64,000 nucleotides of DNA from Opitutaceae bacterium (GTDB lineage: Bacteria; Verrucomicrobiota; Verrucomicrobiia; Opitutales; Opitutaceae): NCBI GenBank assembly GCA_028688225.1, contig JAQTYQ010000002.1, positions 124,001 to 188,000 of the forward strand, in the 5' to 3' direction. Under the pieces are notes generated by a model. The model had not been told where the DNA came from. It ran no database searches and worked only from the letters and a program-made list of their open reading frames with translations. The position numbers and the translations under genes are program-made. Positions 52,826 to 61,432 of the stretch are shown in pieces (within the stretch, counting starts at the first letter, position 1; each line of letters opens with the position of its first letter).

Positions 52826-54787
52826 ATGTCTGTCCGGAAACTGCTCTTGGGGCTCACGCAAAGCTGGCAGAGCGCCCTGCACGTCGCGTTCATCCTGTTG
52901 TGCGGGCGTTTCCTGGTGGCCGCGACCCGGGCAACCGCTCCTGACCTCTGGCCGGTGGTCGTGCTGAGCGCAGGGAGCATCGCGCTGGGTGCCTGGAGTT
53001 CAAGGGCGGCGCTGTTTGCTTTCATCGTTTCCCTGCCGTTGTTGAACGGACTCGGCAAGACGTTCCTGTCCAACTGTGCCTCGCCGCCGAGCCTGGTGTT
53101 TGCGGCGATGGTTTTGGGTCTTTGCCTGCGGCAACTCGCTTCGTGTGTCGCAGGTCTAAGGTCCAAGGTCGAAGGTCAGGGGGTAGAGGGCAGGGAACAA
53201 GAAGCAGGGGGCGGATATCAGGGCGGCGGAACTTCGGCACAGCAGAACCTCGGGCTCCGGGAGAGTTCTTGCCCCTTACCCCTTACCCCTTGCCCCTTAC
53301 CGGCCTTCATAGGCCTGGCCGCCGACGTTCTGTCCACCGTCGTTCTGCTGTCCCTGGCCCTGCAGATCTTCCGGCATCAGGGTGGGGTGGGGTTTTGGAC
53401 AAAATTCTGGGGCCAGCCGGTGTTCGGATATGGTGATCCGATGTATTTCGTCACCTCGGCGTTTGTCTGGCTGCAGGGCTTGTTCTGCTTTCGCATGCTC
53501 ATGGAGGAAGGCGAGAGTGAGGTAGGGCGCGGTATCCTTAACGCGCCGCAGTTCGAGGATCAAACGGACGGCGGATTAGGGATAATCCGCCCTACCGATC
53601 GGTTCGGGCTGCAGCAAGTAACAAGCCGTTTGACTGCATGGTTGCGGCTTGGCGTGAAAGGCGATGAGCAAAGCCCTGCGGGTGGAGGAGTATCCGCCTG
53701 GGTCGGGCCGGCCTTCCTGATCTACGGTATTACCATCGGAGCGTTCTATTTGCTCCAACGGATTCTGAATGTCCCGGATCCTTATGACAGCACCAGATGG
53801 TGCATGCCGTTTGAGGACATCCACTCCTTCGGGAGTTTTGTGGTCACCCTTTTTATTTTCGCGGTCGTGTCGTGGGAGTTGAAGCCACGGCGTGGTCCGG
53901 CTGATCCACAATGGAGCCGCGACGCCCCCGTTGCGGATTTTGCCTCCGCCGCGACGGGGGCGTCGCGGCTCCAGGTCATGAACCGCTGGATGCGAAATAT
54001 CTGGATCGGGACCATATTTCGCGCGATGTGTCTCGTCGGACTACTGGTTCTGGTCGTCCTCTCGTGGTCGCGGGCTACGTGGCTGGCGGGAGCGCTTACC
54101 CTGTTGCTGGTAGCCTGGTTCAGGTTGCCGAGAAGATGGACTGCAGCACTCGTGGGGTTGGGAGTCGTCGCGGTGGCGATCATCAATCTGAACGCGGATC
54201 GAGCGTCTTGGAAACAGAACATCTACCTCTCCCGGCTGACTTCACTGACGCGATTTGAAGATCTGGAGAACAAGGATCCATCCCGCATCAATCTTTATCG
54301 CAAGGCCCTGGGCCTGATCCGGGAGCATCCGCTGGTGGGCCATGGGATTGGTTCATTTTATCTGACCTCGGTGCGTTTTGCCCGGCCGGGTGATCCCTAT
54401 GCGGAGACACCCAACTTCGCCCATAATTTCCTGCTGCAAATGGCGGCGGAACTGGGCGTGCCAGTGGCGGGACTGTTCCTCGCGCTGATCGCCGTCGCGC
54501 TCTGGCGCGGCTATCGAAGATCGGGAGCCGGGCAGACATGGATGGCCGCAAAAAGGCGCCAAAATGCCCAAGAACCGGATTCCATCCGGCCTCCGGCCTC
54601 CGGCCTCCAGCCTCCAAGTTATGAAACGCTTGGCGCCACCCTGGCGCTCACGGCCTACCTGATCACCCAGCTAACGGCCAACGCGTTGAACATCTACATC
54701 AGCAACCAGTTTCTTTTCTGGTTCCTGATGGCCGCCATGCTGACCGCAAGGAGTGAGGATGATAGTGGAAGTGAAAGGGCAGCATAA
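52826..54787 (+). CDS. O-antigen ligase/polymerase-like membrane protein with four repeat-derived inserts
   Basis: This 653-residue protein has about eleven membrane helices and the Wzy_C/RfaL signature FAHNFLLQMAAELGVPVAGLF near the C-terminus, plus LVGHGIGSFYLTSV before it. It could polymerise or ligate O-antigen in the periplasm. Four stretches look repeat-derived yet keep frame: about residues 110-160 (GGTC-type tandem), 230-260 (gtagggcg element), 355-385 (20-base inverted repeat) and 570-600 (ggcctccggcctccgg type). All fall in loops between helices. The ATG at 52826 follows a repeat block; nothing upstream looks coding. Wzz-like protein is encoded opposite, 240 bases downstream. Confidence 0.85.
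   Translation: MSVRKLLLGLTQSWQSALHVAFILLCGRFLVAATRATAPDLWPVVVLSAGSIALGAWSSRAALFAFIVSLPLLNGLGKTFLSNCASPPSLVFAAMVLGLCLRQLASCVAGLRSKVEGQGVEGREQEAGGGYQGGGTSAQQNLGLRESSCPLPLTPCPLPAFIGLAADVLSTVVLLSLALQIFRHQGGVGFWTKFWGQPVFGYGDPMYFVTSAFVWLQGLFCFRMLMEEGESEVGRGILNAPQFEDQTDGGLGIIRPTDRFGLQQVTSRLTAWLRLGVKGDEQSPAGGGVSAWVGPAFLIYGITIGAFYLLQRILNVPDPYDSTRWCMPFEDIHSFGSFVVTLFIFAVVSWELKPRRGPADPQWSRDAPVADFASAATGASRLQVMNRWMRNIWIGTIFRAMCLVGLLVLVVLSWSRATWLAGALTLLLVAWFRLPRRWTAALVGLGVVAVAIINLNADRASWKQNIYLSRLTSLTRFEDLENKDPSRINLYRKALGLIREHPLVGHGIGSFYLTSVRFARPGDPYAETPNFAHNFLLQMAAELGVPVAGLFLALIAVALWRGYRRSGAGQTWMAAKRRQNAQEPDSIRPPASGLQPPSYETLGATLALTAYLITQLTANALNIYISNQFLFWFLMAAMLTARSEDDSGSERAA
53521..53596. repeat. gtagggcg-type element inside the ligase gene
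   Basis: The element runs from ggtagggcg to cgccctacc (76 bp), with cgcggtatcctta and ttagggataatccgc inside. It is in frame as VGRGILNAPQFEDQ ... IIRPT within a loop. Related to 37816-37884 and 46719-46787. Confidence 0.75.
53912..53973. repeat. 20-base perfect inverted repeat inside the ligase gene
   Basis: Arms tggagccgcgacgcccccgt (53912-53931) and its reverse complement (53954-53973) flank a 22-base spacer. The whole sits in frame in a loop between two membrane helices. Confidence 0.85.
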
Positions 54788-55026
54788 ACGTAATGCCTCG
54801 TCCACCTACGTGACCTGTGTTCCCCGTCGCGGACGCTGGAAAATGTAAGTTCACCTGCGGTGAACCGGGAACCTAAACATTTTCCGAAGGCCGCGGAGGG
54901 GCAGAAAATTCCCCAGTCAGGTCTTGGGGTTGTCAGTTTCTGAGCCTTATGAGCCTTTTGTGGCTATTCCAGATATCCGCCGGAGTCGGAATTGCCGCGT
55001 TAACCCTTTTTGCGGCTATTGCAGAA
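54788..55026. other. 239-bp convergent gap
   Basis: Between the ligase-like gene and the Wzz-like gene. It contains the inverted repeat at 54838-54885 and two gagccttatgagccttttgtg / cctttttgcggctattgcag blocks. No gene. Confidence 0.6.
54838..54885. repeat. 48-bp inverted repeat, possible bidirectional terminator
   Basis: Outer arms ggaaaatgt and acattttcc and inner arms gttcacc and ggtgaac form a nested hairpin between convergent genes. No long T tract follows, so terminator function is uncertain. A related ttcacctgcgg...cctaaa block lies at about 48209-48240. Confidence 0.55.
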
Positions 55027-56493
55027 TCAGGCAGCTTTCTTCGCGGCGCCGACATACACCCCCAGCAGGCTCAGACCCATCCCCAGCGCCAGGCCGAGAA
55101 ACGCACCGATGATCCCGGCCTTCGCCAGCGGCCGGTATTTGCTGCCGGTAATAGGTGCCATACTGATGCGAATCGCGCTGCCGAACTGCTGATGGGCATA
55201 ATCCGTTTGGGTCTGGCGGATTTCGGAGACTAATCGGTCGTACGCTGTTTGTAGCACCTTGAGCGATGCGTCTACCCGCTTCATCAGTGTCGATTGATCT
55301 GGGTTATCTTCGCGCATTGCCGCATCCATCTCCTTGCGGCGTTCCAATATGCGGGCCTCCTCCGCTTGAATGCGCTTGACCTTGAGGCTGGCATCGAGCG
55401 CCTTGCGGATCACGAGATTATAGGAGTCATTGGCCAGCAGGGAATTGACGAGTCCCTGGTCAAGGATGGGAGCATCGGGGCGCGGTTGGGTCACCTGCGA
55501 TTTGACTCCGACGACGAAATTCTCGGTGCGGGAATGCTCCTCGGCCATGGCCAGATATTCCCGGTCGGTTTTCTCCTCCTCCAGTGCCAGGCGCTCCTCG
55601 TCTGCCAGCGTCTTCAAAGTGTAGTCCATCTTCACCAAGGCCGCCTTGCGATCACGCGACAGACTGTACAAACGGATGAGTCCCAAAGTCTCGTTAAGCT
55701 GGACGCGAGAAAAGAGCTGGGTCTCTTCCAGCAAGTCGCTGAAAGATCGATTGGTGGTAGGTGAACGGAAAGATCTTGCATCCACGATCTGTTGACTCAG
55801 GTAGGCCTCAATGTTCTCGAGCTCCGAACTCAACACCCGCTCATAATCGGAGTAATCCGCATCCCGCAGCGTTTCCTGCACATTGCCAAAGGCGAGGGGC
55901 AGGGCGGCGTGCGTGCGCTGAAACTTCGCCTGGAAGACGCCGACGATTTCGTTCAGCAGTCGCGCGCGCTGCCGGCTGTCGAGCGGGAATTTGCGGGGCA
56001 GGGTCAGGGTGAGCAGATATTCGTCGGGAACATACGTCGGCGGGTTCTGTCCGGCAGCCCGCAGCCGGTCGCGGGCCTTGGTGACGTTGGGCGGGATGAT
56101 GCCCTCAATGGTGATCGCCGCCCGGATTTTGCCCTGGAACTCCTCATCGGCATTCAGTCCATCCCGTTTCAGCGCTTCGACGACAACATCCGACGCGCGG
56201 AGGTCGTCGGGCTGGAACTTGGAGTGGTCCGGGTATTCGCCCCGCTCAAAGCCATTGAAGGCGAAGGTCACCCGCATCGAGGTCGTGGCTGTGGTGAAGG
56301 GGCTGGCAGCCAGGTAAATGATGGCGGCGATGGCCAGGCCGAGCGCCGCTAGGCCGAGGATCTGCGGCAGCCCGCGGGCCAGCCGCGCCCAGATTTCGCG
56401 CAAGTCGATGCTTTCGTACGCGCCCTCGTCGAAGGAAGGTGGCGGAACGCCGGGACCGGGGGTGGGGGAGGAGGAAGCAGAGGATGGCGCCAT
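55027..56493 (-). CDS. Wzz/chain-length-determinant-like protein
   Basis: This 488-residue protein has a first membrane helix at about residues 40-66, a long periplasmic region with coiled-coil stretches (RQTQTDYAHQQF, LVKMDYTLKTLADEERLALEEEKTD), and a second helix at about 460-480 (GIIGAFLGLALGMGLSLLGVY), the Wzz/PCP topology. It should regulate polymer length together with an O-antigen polymerase such as the ligase-like protein encoded opposite. The Pro-rich cytoplasmic N-terminus precedes an ExWARLARGL stretch. ATG at 56493. No tyrosine-kinase domain is fused. Confidence 0.82.
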   Translation of the reverse strand: MAPSSASSSPTPGPGVPPPSFDEGAYESIDLREIWARLARGLPQILGLAALGLAIAAIIYLAASPFTTATTSMRVTFAFNGFERGEYPDHSKFQPDDLRASDVVVEALKRDGLNADEEFQGKIRAAITIEGIIPPNVTKARDRLRAAGQNPPTYVPDEYLLTLTLPRKFPLDSRQRARLLNEIVGVFQAKFQRTHAALPLAFGNVQETLRDADYSDYERVLSSELENIEAYLSQQIVDARSFRSPTTNRSFSDLLEETQLFSRVQLNETLGLIRLYSLSRDRKAALVKMDYTLKTLADEERLALEEEKTDREYLAMAEEHSRTENFVVGVKSQVTQPRPDAPILDQGLVNSLLANDSYNLVIRKALDASLKVKRIQAEEARILERRKEMDAAMREDNPDQSTLMKRVDASLKVLQTAYDRLVSEIRQTQTDYAHQQFGSAIRISMAPITGSKYRPLAKAGIIGAFLGLALGMGLSLLGVYVGAAKKAA

Positions 56494-56853
56494 GGGAATG
56501 GCTCATGAAAAGTCGAAAACCGCCCGACGCAAGGATTGAATGGTGGTACGTGGGCAGGCCTTTGCCTCATAGCCATCAGCTCACAGCTTTCAGCTTATGG
56601 CTCTCAGTTTTCTCCGTTTCCTCCTGTGAGAAAAAGACACGGCATTTTTTTACATAAGGCCGCCAAGGTCGCGGAGGGGGCTTTCAGCTTATCGCTTACC
56701 GCTTTCTGCCCCTGGCCCAGAGACTTTCGACTTGGGACCTTGAACCTACGACCTAAGACCCACTCTGCCGCTCAGGCTTGCCTCTTGCCGCAGCTCTGTC
56801 GTTCCGCCGTTCCGTCCTTCCGCTTTCCTCCCTCGGACGCGCAGCGTGCCACC
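56494..56853. other. 360-bp gap of degenerate repeats
   Basis: No gene is seen. Blocks: cagctttcagcttatggctc, acataaggccgccaaggtcg (56653-56672, repeated near 62434), gacttgggaccttgaacc / cctacgacctaagaccc, and ccgccgttccgtccttccgc. These are the degenerate families seen around 48, 52 and 61 kb. Confidence 0.6.
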
Positions 56854-57264
56854 TCACTGGGGAACCTCGGTGGTCACATCGGCGAAAACGCGCAGATCGT
56901 CATCGAACGACGCAATCCTGGTGCTCCGTTCCGCCGCCGCGGCTGCCAGATAGCCGTCGCCGAAGTCCACATTGGCCTTGGCGACCCGCTGGAGTGCATC
57001 CGCCAACCGTGGTCGATGCTCGACCTCAACCACGTCGCCATGGATGAGCGGCAGTAATTTTCCGGCGGCATCGGAACGGGACAGCCGGTAAACCTTGACC
57101 AGCACATAAAACACCTCCGCGACGGTCACCGGCGAGAGCAGCAGTTGCATCCGGCCGGCCCTGGCGGCGGCAAAGAGCCGCGCGGAGGCCGGTGACTGTT
57201 GGGGGTCGTCGTCGCGCAGAAAGCGGAGGACGACGTTCGCATCGAGGTGGTAACGGGGCGTCAT
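56854..57264 (-). CDS. vapC: PIN-domain toxin (VapC-like), third complete copy
   Basis: This 136-residue protein starts MTPRYHLDANVVLRFLRDDD, has SPVTVAEVFYVLVK, NVDFGDGYLAAAA and IASFDDDLRVF as acidic sites. Unlike the other two modules its antitoxin is an AbrB-type protein (57261-57506), overlapping it by four bases. Probably a tRNA- or rRNA-cleaving ribonuclease. Confidence 0.9.
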   Translation of the reverse strand: MTPRYHLDANVVLRFLRDDDPQQSPASARLFAAARAGRMQLLLSPVTVAEVFYVLVKVYRLSRSDAAGKLLPLIHGDVVEVEHRPRLADALQRVAKANVDFGDGYLAAAAAERSTRIASFDDDLRVFADVTTEVPQ

Positions 57265-57506
57265 GATTTGCGTCCTTCCTTCGCAACCTCATCGCCCCAG
57301 GCCGCGCGTCCTTTGCGTTTTTCCGCCGGATCTCGCGGCTGTGCCGTGCGGGCCGACCCGAAGAGGGCCATGATATCCGGAACGGGCCGCACCAGCGCCC
57401 CGCCATCCGGGGTCTCCTCCCAGACCACGGCCGACGATTTCCAACGCAGCCGGAACTTGGCGGGAATCGTCGTCTGACCTTTACTTGAAATATATGTCTT
57501 TACCAT
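57261..57506 (-). CDS. vapB: AbrB/MazE-type antitoxin
   Basis: This 81-residue protein reads MVKTYISSKGQTTIPAKFRLR, the swapped-hairpin AbrB signature. It precedes vapC with an ATGA overlap. A direct repeat catggtaaa at the start (on the minus strand about 19 bases apart) may be an operator half-site pair. The fused tail ends WGDEVAKEGRKS and probably contacts the toxin. Confidence 0.88.
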   Translation of the reverse strand: MVKTYISSKGQTTIPAKFRLRWKSSAVVWEETPDGGALVRPVPDIMALFGSARTAQPRDPAEKRKGRAAWGDEVAKEGRKS

Positions 57507-58037
57507 GAGGACAAGGTTTTACCATGGGCGGCCATCCCGTCAATGCTGACTTCCGGCCTCCCGGCCCTCCGGCTTTTGTACTCTGAACCCCAAGCTCAGT
57601 TCTGTGAGCCGCAAAAATGCGCAAAAGTCGCAGCGCGGCGGAGCCGCAACCAAACCCAGAAGGACTTTTTTGACCACCGATTCCGCAGGTTTCGCGCCGA
57701 GGTCGCGGAGAGGGCATCTGATCAGTGGCGATTAGCCTGCATCAGTGGTTACCTCTTTCGCCGTTTCGCCTTCAGCATTCTCGCAAGCCGGCAATTGCCT
57801 CCCGGAGTCGGTCCACCCTAAACTGCCAGCAATGGAACCGACAACCTGGCGGCCCATCCGGGACGATTTTTTGGCGCGGCTGCCCGCCGAAATCCCGGCC
57901 GTTTCTCCGCAACTTGCTGTCTCGAAACGTTCTTTTGCCGCCTGATTGACCGAGAAAACAGGGCTCGACTTCCAATAGAATAATATGCAATGCATGGCTT
58001 ATTAAATGAGTCAGTAAGCAATCAATAGCATCCAATC
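57507..58037. other. 531-bp divergent gap with interspersed repeat and AT-rich promoter region
   Basis: The 57609-57690 block repeats 49889-49970. The last about 90 bases before hipB are AT-rich (taatatgcaatgcatggctt) and likely contain its promoter, but I cannot assign boxes. No gene. Confidence 0.6.
57609..57690. repeat. About 80-bp interspersed repeat, copy 2
   Basis: Matches 49889-49970 over gcagcgcggcggagccgcaa and aggacttttttgaccaccga, with small differences. It lies in the gap upstream of hipB, without coding sense. Confidence 0.8.
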
Positions 58038-58370
58038 ATGCGCTCTTCCGTACATGACCTGCTTCCGCCTCCCTTGCGCCGGGCTTTGGCCAAGCTCGGC
58101 CATGACGTGGCGACGGCCCGCCGGAAACGCCACCTCACGATCGCGATGATGGCGGAGCGGATGGGCATTGCCCCGAACACCTATCGCCGTGTGGAAAAGG
58201 GCGACCCTTCCGTGGCGATGGGCGCCTACGCCATGGCGCTGTTCGTCCTGGGGCTGAGCGCTTCGCTCGCGGATCTGATCGACGTCAAGCGCGATGACGT
58301 GGGCCTGCAACTGGAAGAGGCGCGCCTGCCGAAACGCGTGCGCGTGAAACAAGCCCCCACTTCCCTGTGA
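58038..58370 (+). CDS. hipB: HipB-like antitoxin (XRE-type HTH)
   Basis: This 110-residue protein carries a Cro/C1-type helix-turn-helix (RRKRHLTIAMMAERMG, then PNTYRRVEKGDPSVAM). It precedes hipA with a four-base GTGA overlap. It should bind the promoter and the HipA kinase. ATG at 58038. Confidence 0.88.
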   Translation: MRSSVHDLLPPPLRRALAKLGHDVATARRKRHLTIAMMAERMGIAPNTYRRVEKGDPSVAMGAYAMALFVLGLSASLADLIDVKRDDVGLQLEEARLPKRVRVKQAPTSL

Positions 58371-59653
58371 ACCGCACGCTCCAAGTCTATCTCGGCAACG
58401 AGGCTCGGTTGATCGGCACCCTGCGTTACGATCAGGCGGGCGCGCGCGAGCATGCCGCATTTTCCTGCGATAACGACTGGCTGGCCGCGCCGGATCGGTT
58501 CGCCCTTGAGCCAAACCTGCCCCTCGTCGCCGGCGCGCAGTATCACCGTAAAATTTCCGACGGCTCCGTGTTTCACGCCGCCATCGCCGACACCGAACCG
58601 GACGGTTGGGGTCGCCGCGTGATCCTGCGCGACCACGCCAAGCGGCGCCAAAGCGTCCGCCGGGCCGGAAAGGACGCGGGAGCCGCACGCCTCAATGCGG
58701 TGGATTTTCTCCTGGCGGTCGATGACGGCAGCCGCGTCGGCGCGCTGCGCTTTCGCGACGAACAGGGCGTCTTTCAGCGGGCTGCGGAACCGGGTCGGCG
58801 CACTGCGCCGCCCTTGCTGGAGTTGCGGCAACTTCTGGCAGCGTCGCGTGCGGTCGAGATGGAGACGGAAACCGCGGCCGATCTCGCCTATCTGCGCGGT
58901 CGCGGCACCTCGCTCGGCGGCCTGCGCCCGAAATGCACGGTGGTGGATGACGACGGCTTGCTCGCGGTGGGCAAGTTTCCCAGCGTGCAGGACGAGCGGG
59001 CGGTCAGCAAGGGCGAGATCCTGGCGATGACCCTCGCACGGCGTGCCGGCATCCACGTCGCGGATGCGCGGCTGGTGGACAGCGACGGCGTTCCGGTGGC
59101 CTTGATCCGGCGCTTCGACCGCACGCTCGATGGCCGGCGGCTCATGTATGTTTCCGCCGCCACGCTGCTCGGGGTCGAAGCGGGCGACGCTACCGACCAC
59201 TCCTACGCTGAAATCGTCGATGCCCTGCGCCTTCACGGTGCGGCCGTCCAAGCGGACATCGAGGAGCTTTGGCGGCGGATGGCGTATTCCATCCTTATCA
59301 CCAACGTGGACGACCATCTCCACAACCACGGCTTCCTGCATGCCGAGCACGGGCTCTGGCGGCTCTCTCCGGCTTTCGACCTCAATCCGTTTCCCGACCG
59401 CGACCGTGAACTCAAAACGTGGATCTCCGACGACACCGGACCGGAGGCCACGATCGATGCGCTGATGTCGGTGATCGCCTACTTCCGCATCCCATTGAAG
59501 CGGGCAAAGGCAATCCTGCAGGAGGTCGAAAACGCGGTCGCCGGCTGGCGCGACGTGGCGAAATCGCTCGGCATGACGGATCGCGACCTGGAGGACTTCG
59601 CCGACGCTTTCGAGCATTCCGAGCGAACGGCCGCTGCAAAGGCGTCCGCCTGA
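58367..59653 (+). CDS. hipA: HipA-like Ser/Thr kinase toxin
   Basis: This 428-residue protein has the N-terminal HipA domain (VYLGNEARLIGTLRY), the glycine-rich loop LGGLRPKCTVVDDDG, the catalytic ITNVDDHLHNHGFL loop and LSPAFDLNPF Mg-binding segment, so the kinase appears intact. HipA-type kinases phosphorylate glutamyl-tRNA synthetase or similar targets to cause growth arrest. GTG start overlaps hipB by four bases. A terminator-like hairpin follows directly (59651-59703). No extra domain is seen. Confidence 0.93.
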   Translation: MNRTLQVYLGNEARLIGTLRYDQAGAREHAAFSCDNDWLAAPDRFALEPNLPLVAGAQYHRKISDGSVFHAAIADTEPDGWGRRVILRDHAKRRQSVRRAGKDAGAARLNAVDFLLAVDDGSRVGALRFRDEQGVFQRAAEPGRRTAPPLLELRQLLAASRAVEMETETAADLAYLRGRGTSLGGLRPKCTVVDDDGLLAVGKFPSVQDERAVSKGEILAMTLARRAGIHVADARLVDSDGVPVALIRRFDRTLDGRRLMYVSAATLLGVEAGDATDHSYAEIVDALRLHGAAVQADIEELWRRMAYSILITNVDDHLHNHGFLHAEHGLWRLSPAFDLNPFPDRDRELKTWISDDTGPEATIDALMSVIAYFRIPLKRAKAILQEVENAVAGWRDVAKSLGMTDRDLEDFADAFEHSERTAAAKASA

Positions 59654-59703
59654 TCGGAAAAGTCGGAGCAGTTCAAACCGCGTTTGAATTACCGATCATT
59701 TTT
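59651..59703 (+). terminator. Probable intrinsic terminator after hipA
   Basis: An inner stem ttcaaac-cgc-gtttgaa (59672-59688) is nested in an outer pair tgatcgg (59651-59657) / ccgatca (59692-59698), followed by five T residues. It starts at the hipA stop codon. Confidence 0.6.
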
Positions 59704-59730
59704 CAATCAGGGCGGAATCGGGCAGCGTGT

Positions 59731-59880
59731 TCACGAAAATGTGACGGCAAAGAATCCACCCTTGCCCCAGGTATAAAATCCCCGCTTCCGCGGAAATTCG
59801 GCCGCCAGACGCTCCTTGAGCCTTTCATACTGCCGCCTAAACGCCCCATCTCCTCGCAAGCGGTCGCGAAAACTCAGATA
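59731..59880 (-). pseudogene. Possible GrpB-family remnant
   Basis: The minus strand encodes, without interruption for about 49 codons before a stop, a sequence like FRDRLRGDGAFRRQYERLKE then RLAAEFPRKR and FYTWGKGGFF, similar to the C-terminus of GrpB/UPF0157 proteins as I remember them. It is stopped upstream by a TGA in the same frame and has no start. It is best read as a fragment. The rest of the 414-base gap (59654-60067) shows no gene apart from the terminator and the promoter below. Confidence 0.45.
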
Positions 59881-60033
59881 TCATCCGCGGCCGCGCACTC
59901 CACTGCCAAGCAGTGGTGTAACTTACGGTGGAACCGCGGCCGGCTTGAGCCCGAGGGCGGGTGCCGCAGCGGTCTGGTGCGGGCCTTGGCCCCGCAGGAG
60001 CGGCGGCCGGCCGCCCTTCGCCTGGTCATGCGC

Positions 60034-60061
60034 TTGACCACCGGCTGGTCATCCCTAGGAT
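60034..60061 (+). promoter_or_regulatory. Promoter/operator of MazF module 1
   Basis: TTGACC (60034-60039), a 16-base spacer and TAGGAT (60056-60061), seven bases before the antitoxin ATG, so transcription would start at or close to the start codon. A gacca ... tggtc inverted pair (60036-60050) spans -35 to spacer and may be an antitoxin operator. Confidence 0.55.
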
Positions 60062-60067
60062 GCCGTC

Positions 60068-60286
60068 ATGAAAATGCTGACCGTTTCCCGCGCCAAGGCG
60101 CAGTTCTCCGGGATCGCGCGGCGCGTGCTCCGAAAACGCGAGGCGGTGATCGTCAAGACGCCGGCCGGCTATGTGCAGATCGTGCCGTTTGAGGTGCCGG
60201 AGTTTGTGCCGCCGGCGGGGAAGGGGACGATTCAACTGACGGAGCGGGAAATCGCCCTGGCCAACTCGCTGGGCGAATCGCTGTGA
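60068..60286 (+). CDS. Phd/YefM-type antitoxin (MazF module 1)
   Basis: This 72-residue protein, MKMLTVSRAKAQFSGIARRVL, has the Phd/YefM fold (KREAVIVKTPAGYVQIVPFE follows). It is the antitoxin of the PemK/MazF-like toxin, which begins four bases inside it (GTGA overlap). Tail ends TEREIALANSLGESL. Confidence 0.82.
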   Translation: MKMLTVSRAKAQFSGIARRVLRKREAVIVKTPAGYVQIVPFEVPEFVPPAGKGTIQLTEREIALANSLGESL

Positions 60287-60621
60287 ACCTGAACCGCTGG
60301 GACGTCGTCTTCGTGCCGGCGGACGCGCAGGATGCGACCGGACATCCGGCGGTGGTCCTGTCGCCTCCCGACATTCTTGCCGACCCCCGCCAAGCCCGCC
60401 TCAATGTCCTCGTGGGGACGAAGAAGCAGCCGGCCGAGACGGCCAAATCGCACCAGGTGATCTTGAACGGTGCCGACGGCCTGGAGTTTGCCACCCTGCT
60501 CAACTGCGCCCTCGTGTATCAAGTGCGGAAGGCGAACATTCTGCGAACGGTCGGGTCGGTCAGTCATGCCCGGCGCGGCGCGATCGCCACCCGCGTGCGT
60601 GCCGCCCTGGGCTTGGGCTGA
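60283..60621 (+). CDS. MazF/PemK-family toxin 1
   Basis: This 112-residue protein starts MNLNRWDVVFVPADAQDATGH and has RLNVLVGTKKQPAETAKSHQ, DGLEFATLLNCALVYQV and VGSVSHARRGAIATRV, the small beta-barrel ribonuclease fold of PemK/MazF. It closely resembles the two toxins downstream. GTG start overlaps the antitoxin. Likely an mRNA interferase. Confidence 0.85.
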   Translation: MNLNRWDVVFVPADAQDATGHPAVVLSPPDILADPRQARLNVLVGTKKQPAETAKSHQVILNGADGLEFATLLNCALVYQVRKANILRTVGSVSHARRGAIATRVRAALGLG

Positions 60622-60839
60622 GGGGTGTTTCCCGTGGGTCCGCCTTTCAGGGCGGGGGTCTGTCAGCCCCTGCTGCTGCGATACGGAACGATGCATTGAA
60701 TCCAAGCCGTCGTTTTGGCGCGGGCATGGGTAGGGGAGGTTGGCTCGGCCGGGGGTTCGCGCAAGCCGGCAATTTACTCCCGAAGCCGGCGCGGTGTGGC
60801 CGCCATTGACAACGATTCCGGAGTAGGAAAAGGTAAGAC

Positions 60840-61088
60840 ATGCAACTAACCCTTTCGTCCAAAGGACAACTGGTGCTGCCGGCGCCGGTCCGCCGCCGCC
60901 TGCGTTTGCAGGCGCGTTCGAAGGTCGAGTTGGAAGAGCGCGAGGATGGGGTGTTCATCCGACCGGCGGCCAAGGCGCCGGCCTTCGCGCCGATTGCTTA
61001 TCCGCCGCCGGGATCCTTGAAGGTCAACCAGCGGCTGCTGTCACTGGACAAACTGGCCGGCCCGGATGTCGGTCCCGACGCTCGGTGA
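60840..61088 (+). CDS. AbrB/MazE-type antitoxin (MazF module 2)
   Basis: This 82-residue protein reads MQLTLSSKGQLVLPAPVRRR, an AbrB swapped-hairpin DNA-binding domain, and a C-terminal tail of Ala/Pro/Asp composition. A TTGACA is present at 60806-60811 and an AGGAAAAGGT sequence lies just upstream of the ATG. It overlaps the toxin by four bases. It differs from the Phd-type antitoxins of the two flanking modules. Confidence 0.87.
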   Translation: MQLTLSSKGQLVLPAPVRRRLRLQARSKVELEEREDGVFIRPAAKAPAFAPIAYPPPGSLKVNQRLLSLDKLAGPDVGPDAR

Positions 61089-61432
61089 GCGTCTCCATTT
61101 GCCAATGGGATGTCGTTCGCGTGCGCCTTCGTCCGGAAGATCGCGACGAACATCCGGCGATTGTGCTGAGCGGTGACGAGTTCTGCGCGGATGAACGGCG
61201 CCTTGTCCTCAACGTGCTTTACGGGACGACCCGGCGGCCGGCGGAAACGCCTGAACCTTACGAAGTCACGCTGAACAGCGCCGATGGTTTGGACCGGGCG
61301 ACGCTGTTCAGCTGCGGTCACCTTTACACGGTGGACCGGCGCAAAATCACGGCTGTGATCGGGCGGGTCGTTGCCGAACGTCGCCGTCAGATCGGCCGCA
61401 AGGTCGTGGCGACCTACCGGCTTCCATTGTGA
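61085..61432 (+). CDS. MazF/PemK-family toxin 2
   Basis: This 115-residue protein, starting MSVSICQWDVVRVRLRPEDR, shares blocks with toxin 1 (RLVLNVLYGTTRRPAETPE, LNSADGLDRATLFSCGHLYT, VIGRVVAERRRQIGRKVV). It appears to be a diverged copy of the same type paired with a different antitoxin family. GTG start overlapping the AbrB gene. Likely an mRNA interferase. Confidence 0.85.
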   Translation: MSVSICQWDVVRVRLRPEDRDEHPAIVLSGDEFCADERRLVLNVLYGTTRRPAETPEPYEVTLNSADGLDRATLFSCGHLYTVDRRKITAVIGRVVAERRRQIGRKVVATYRLPL

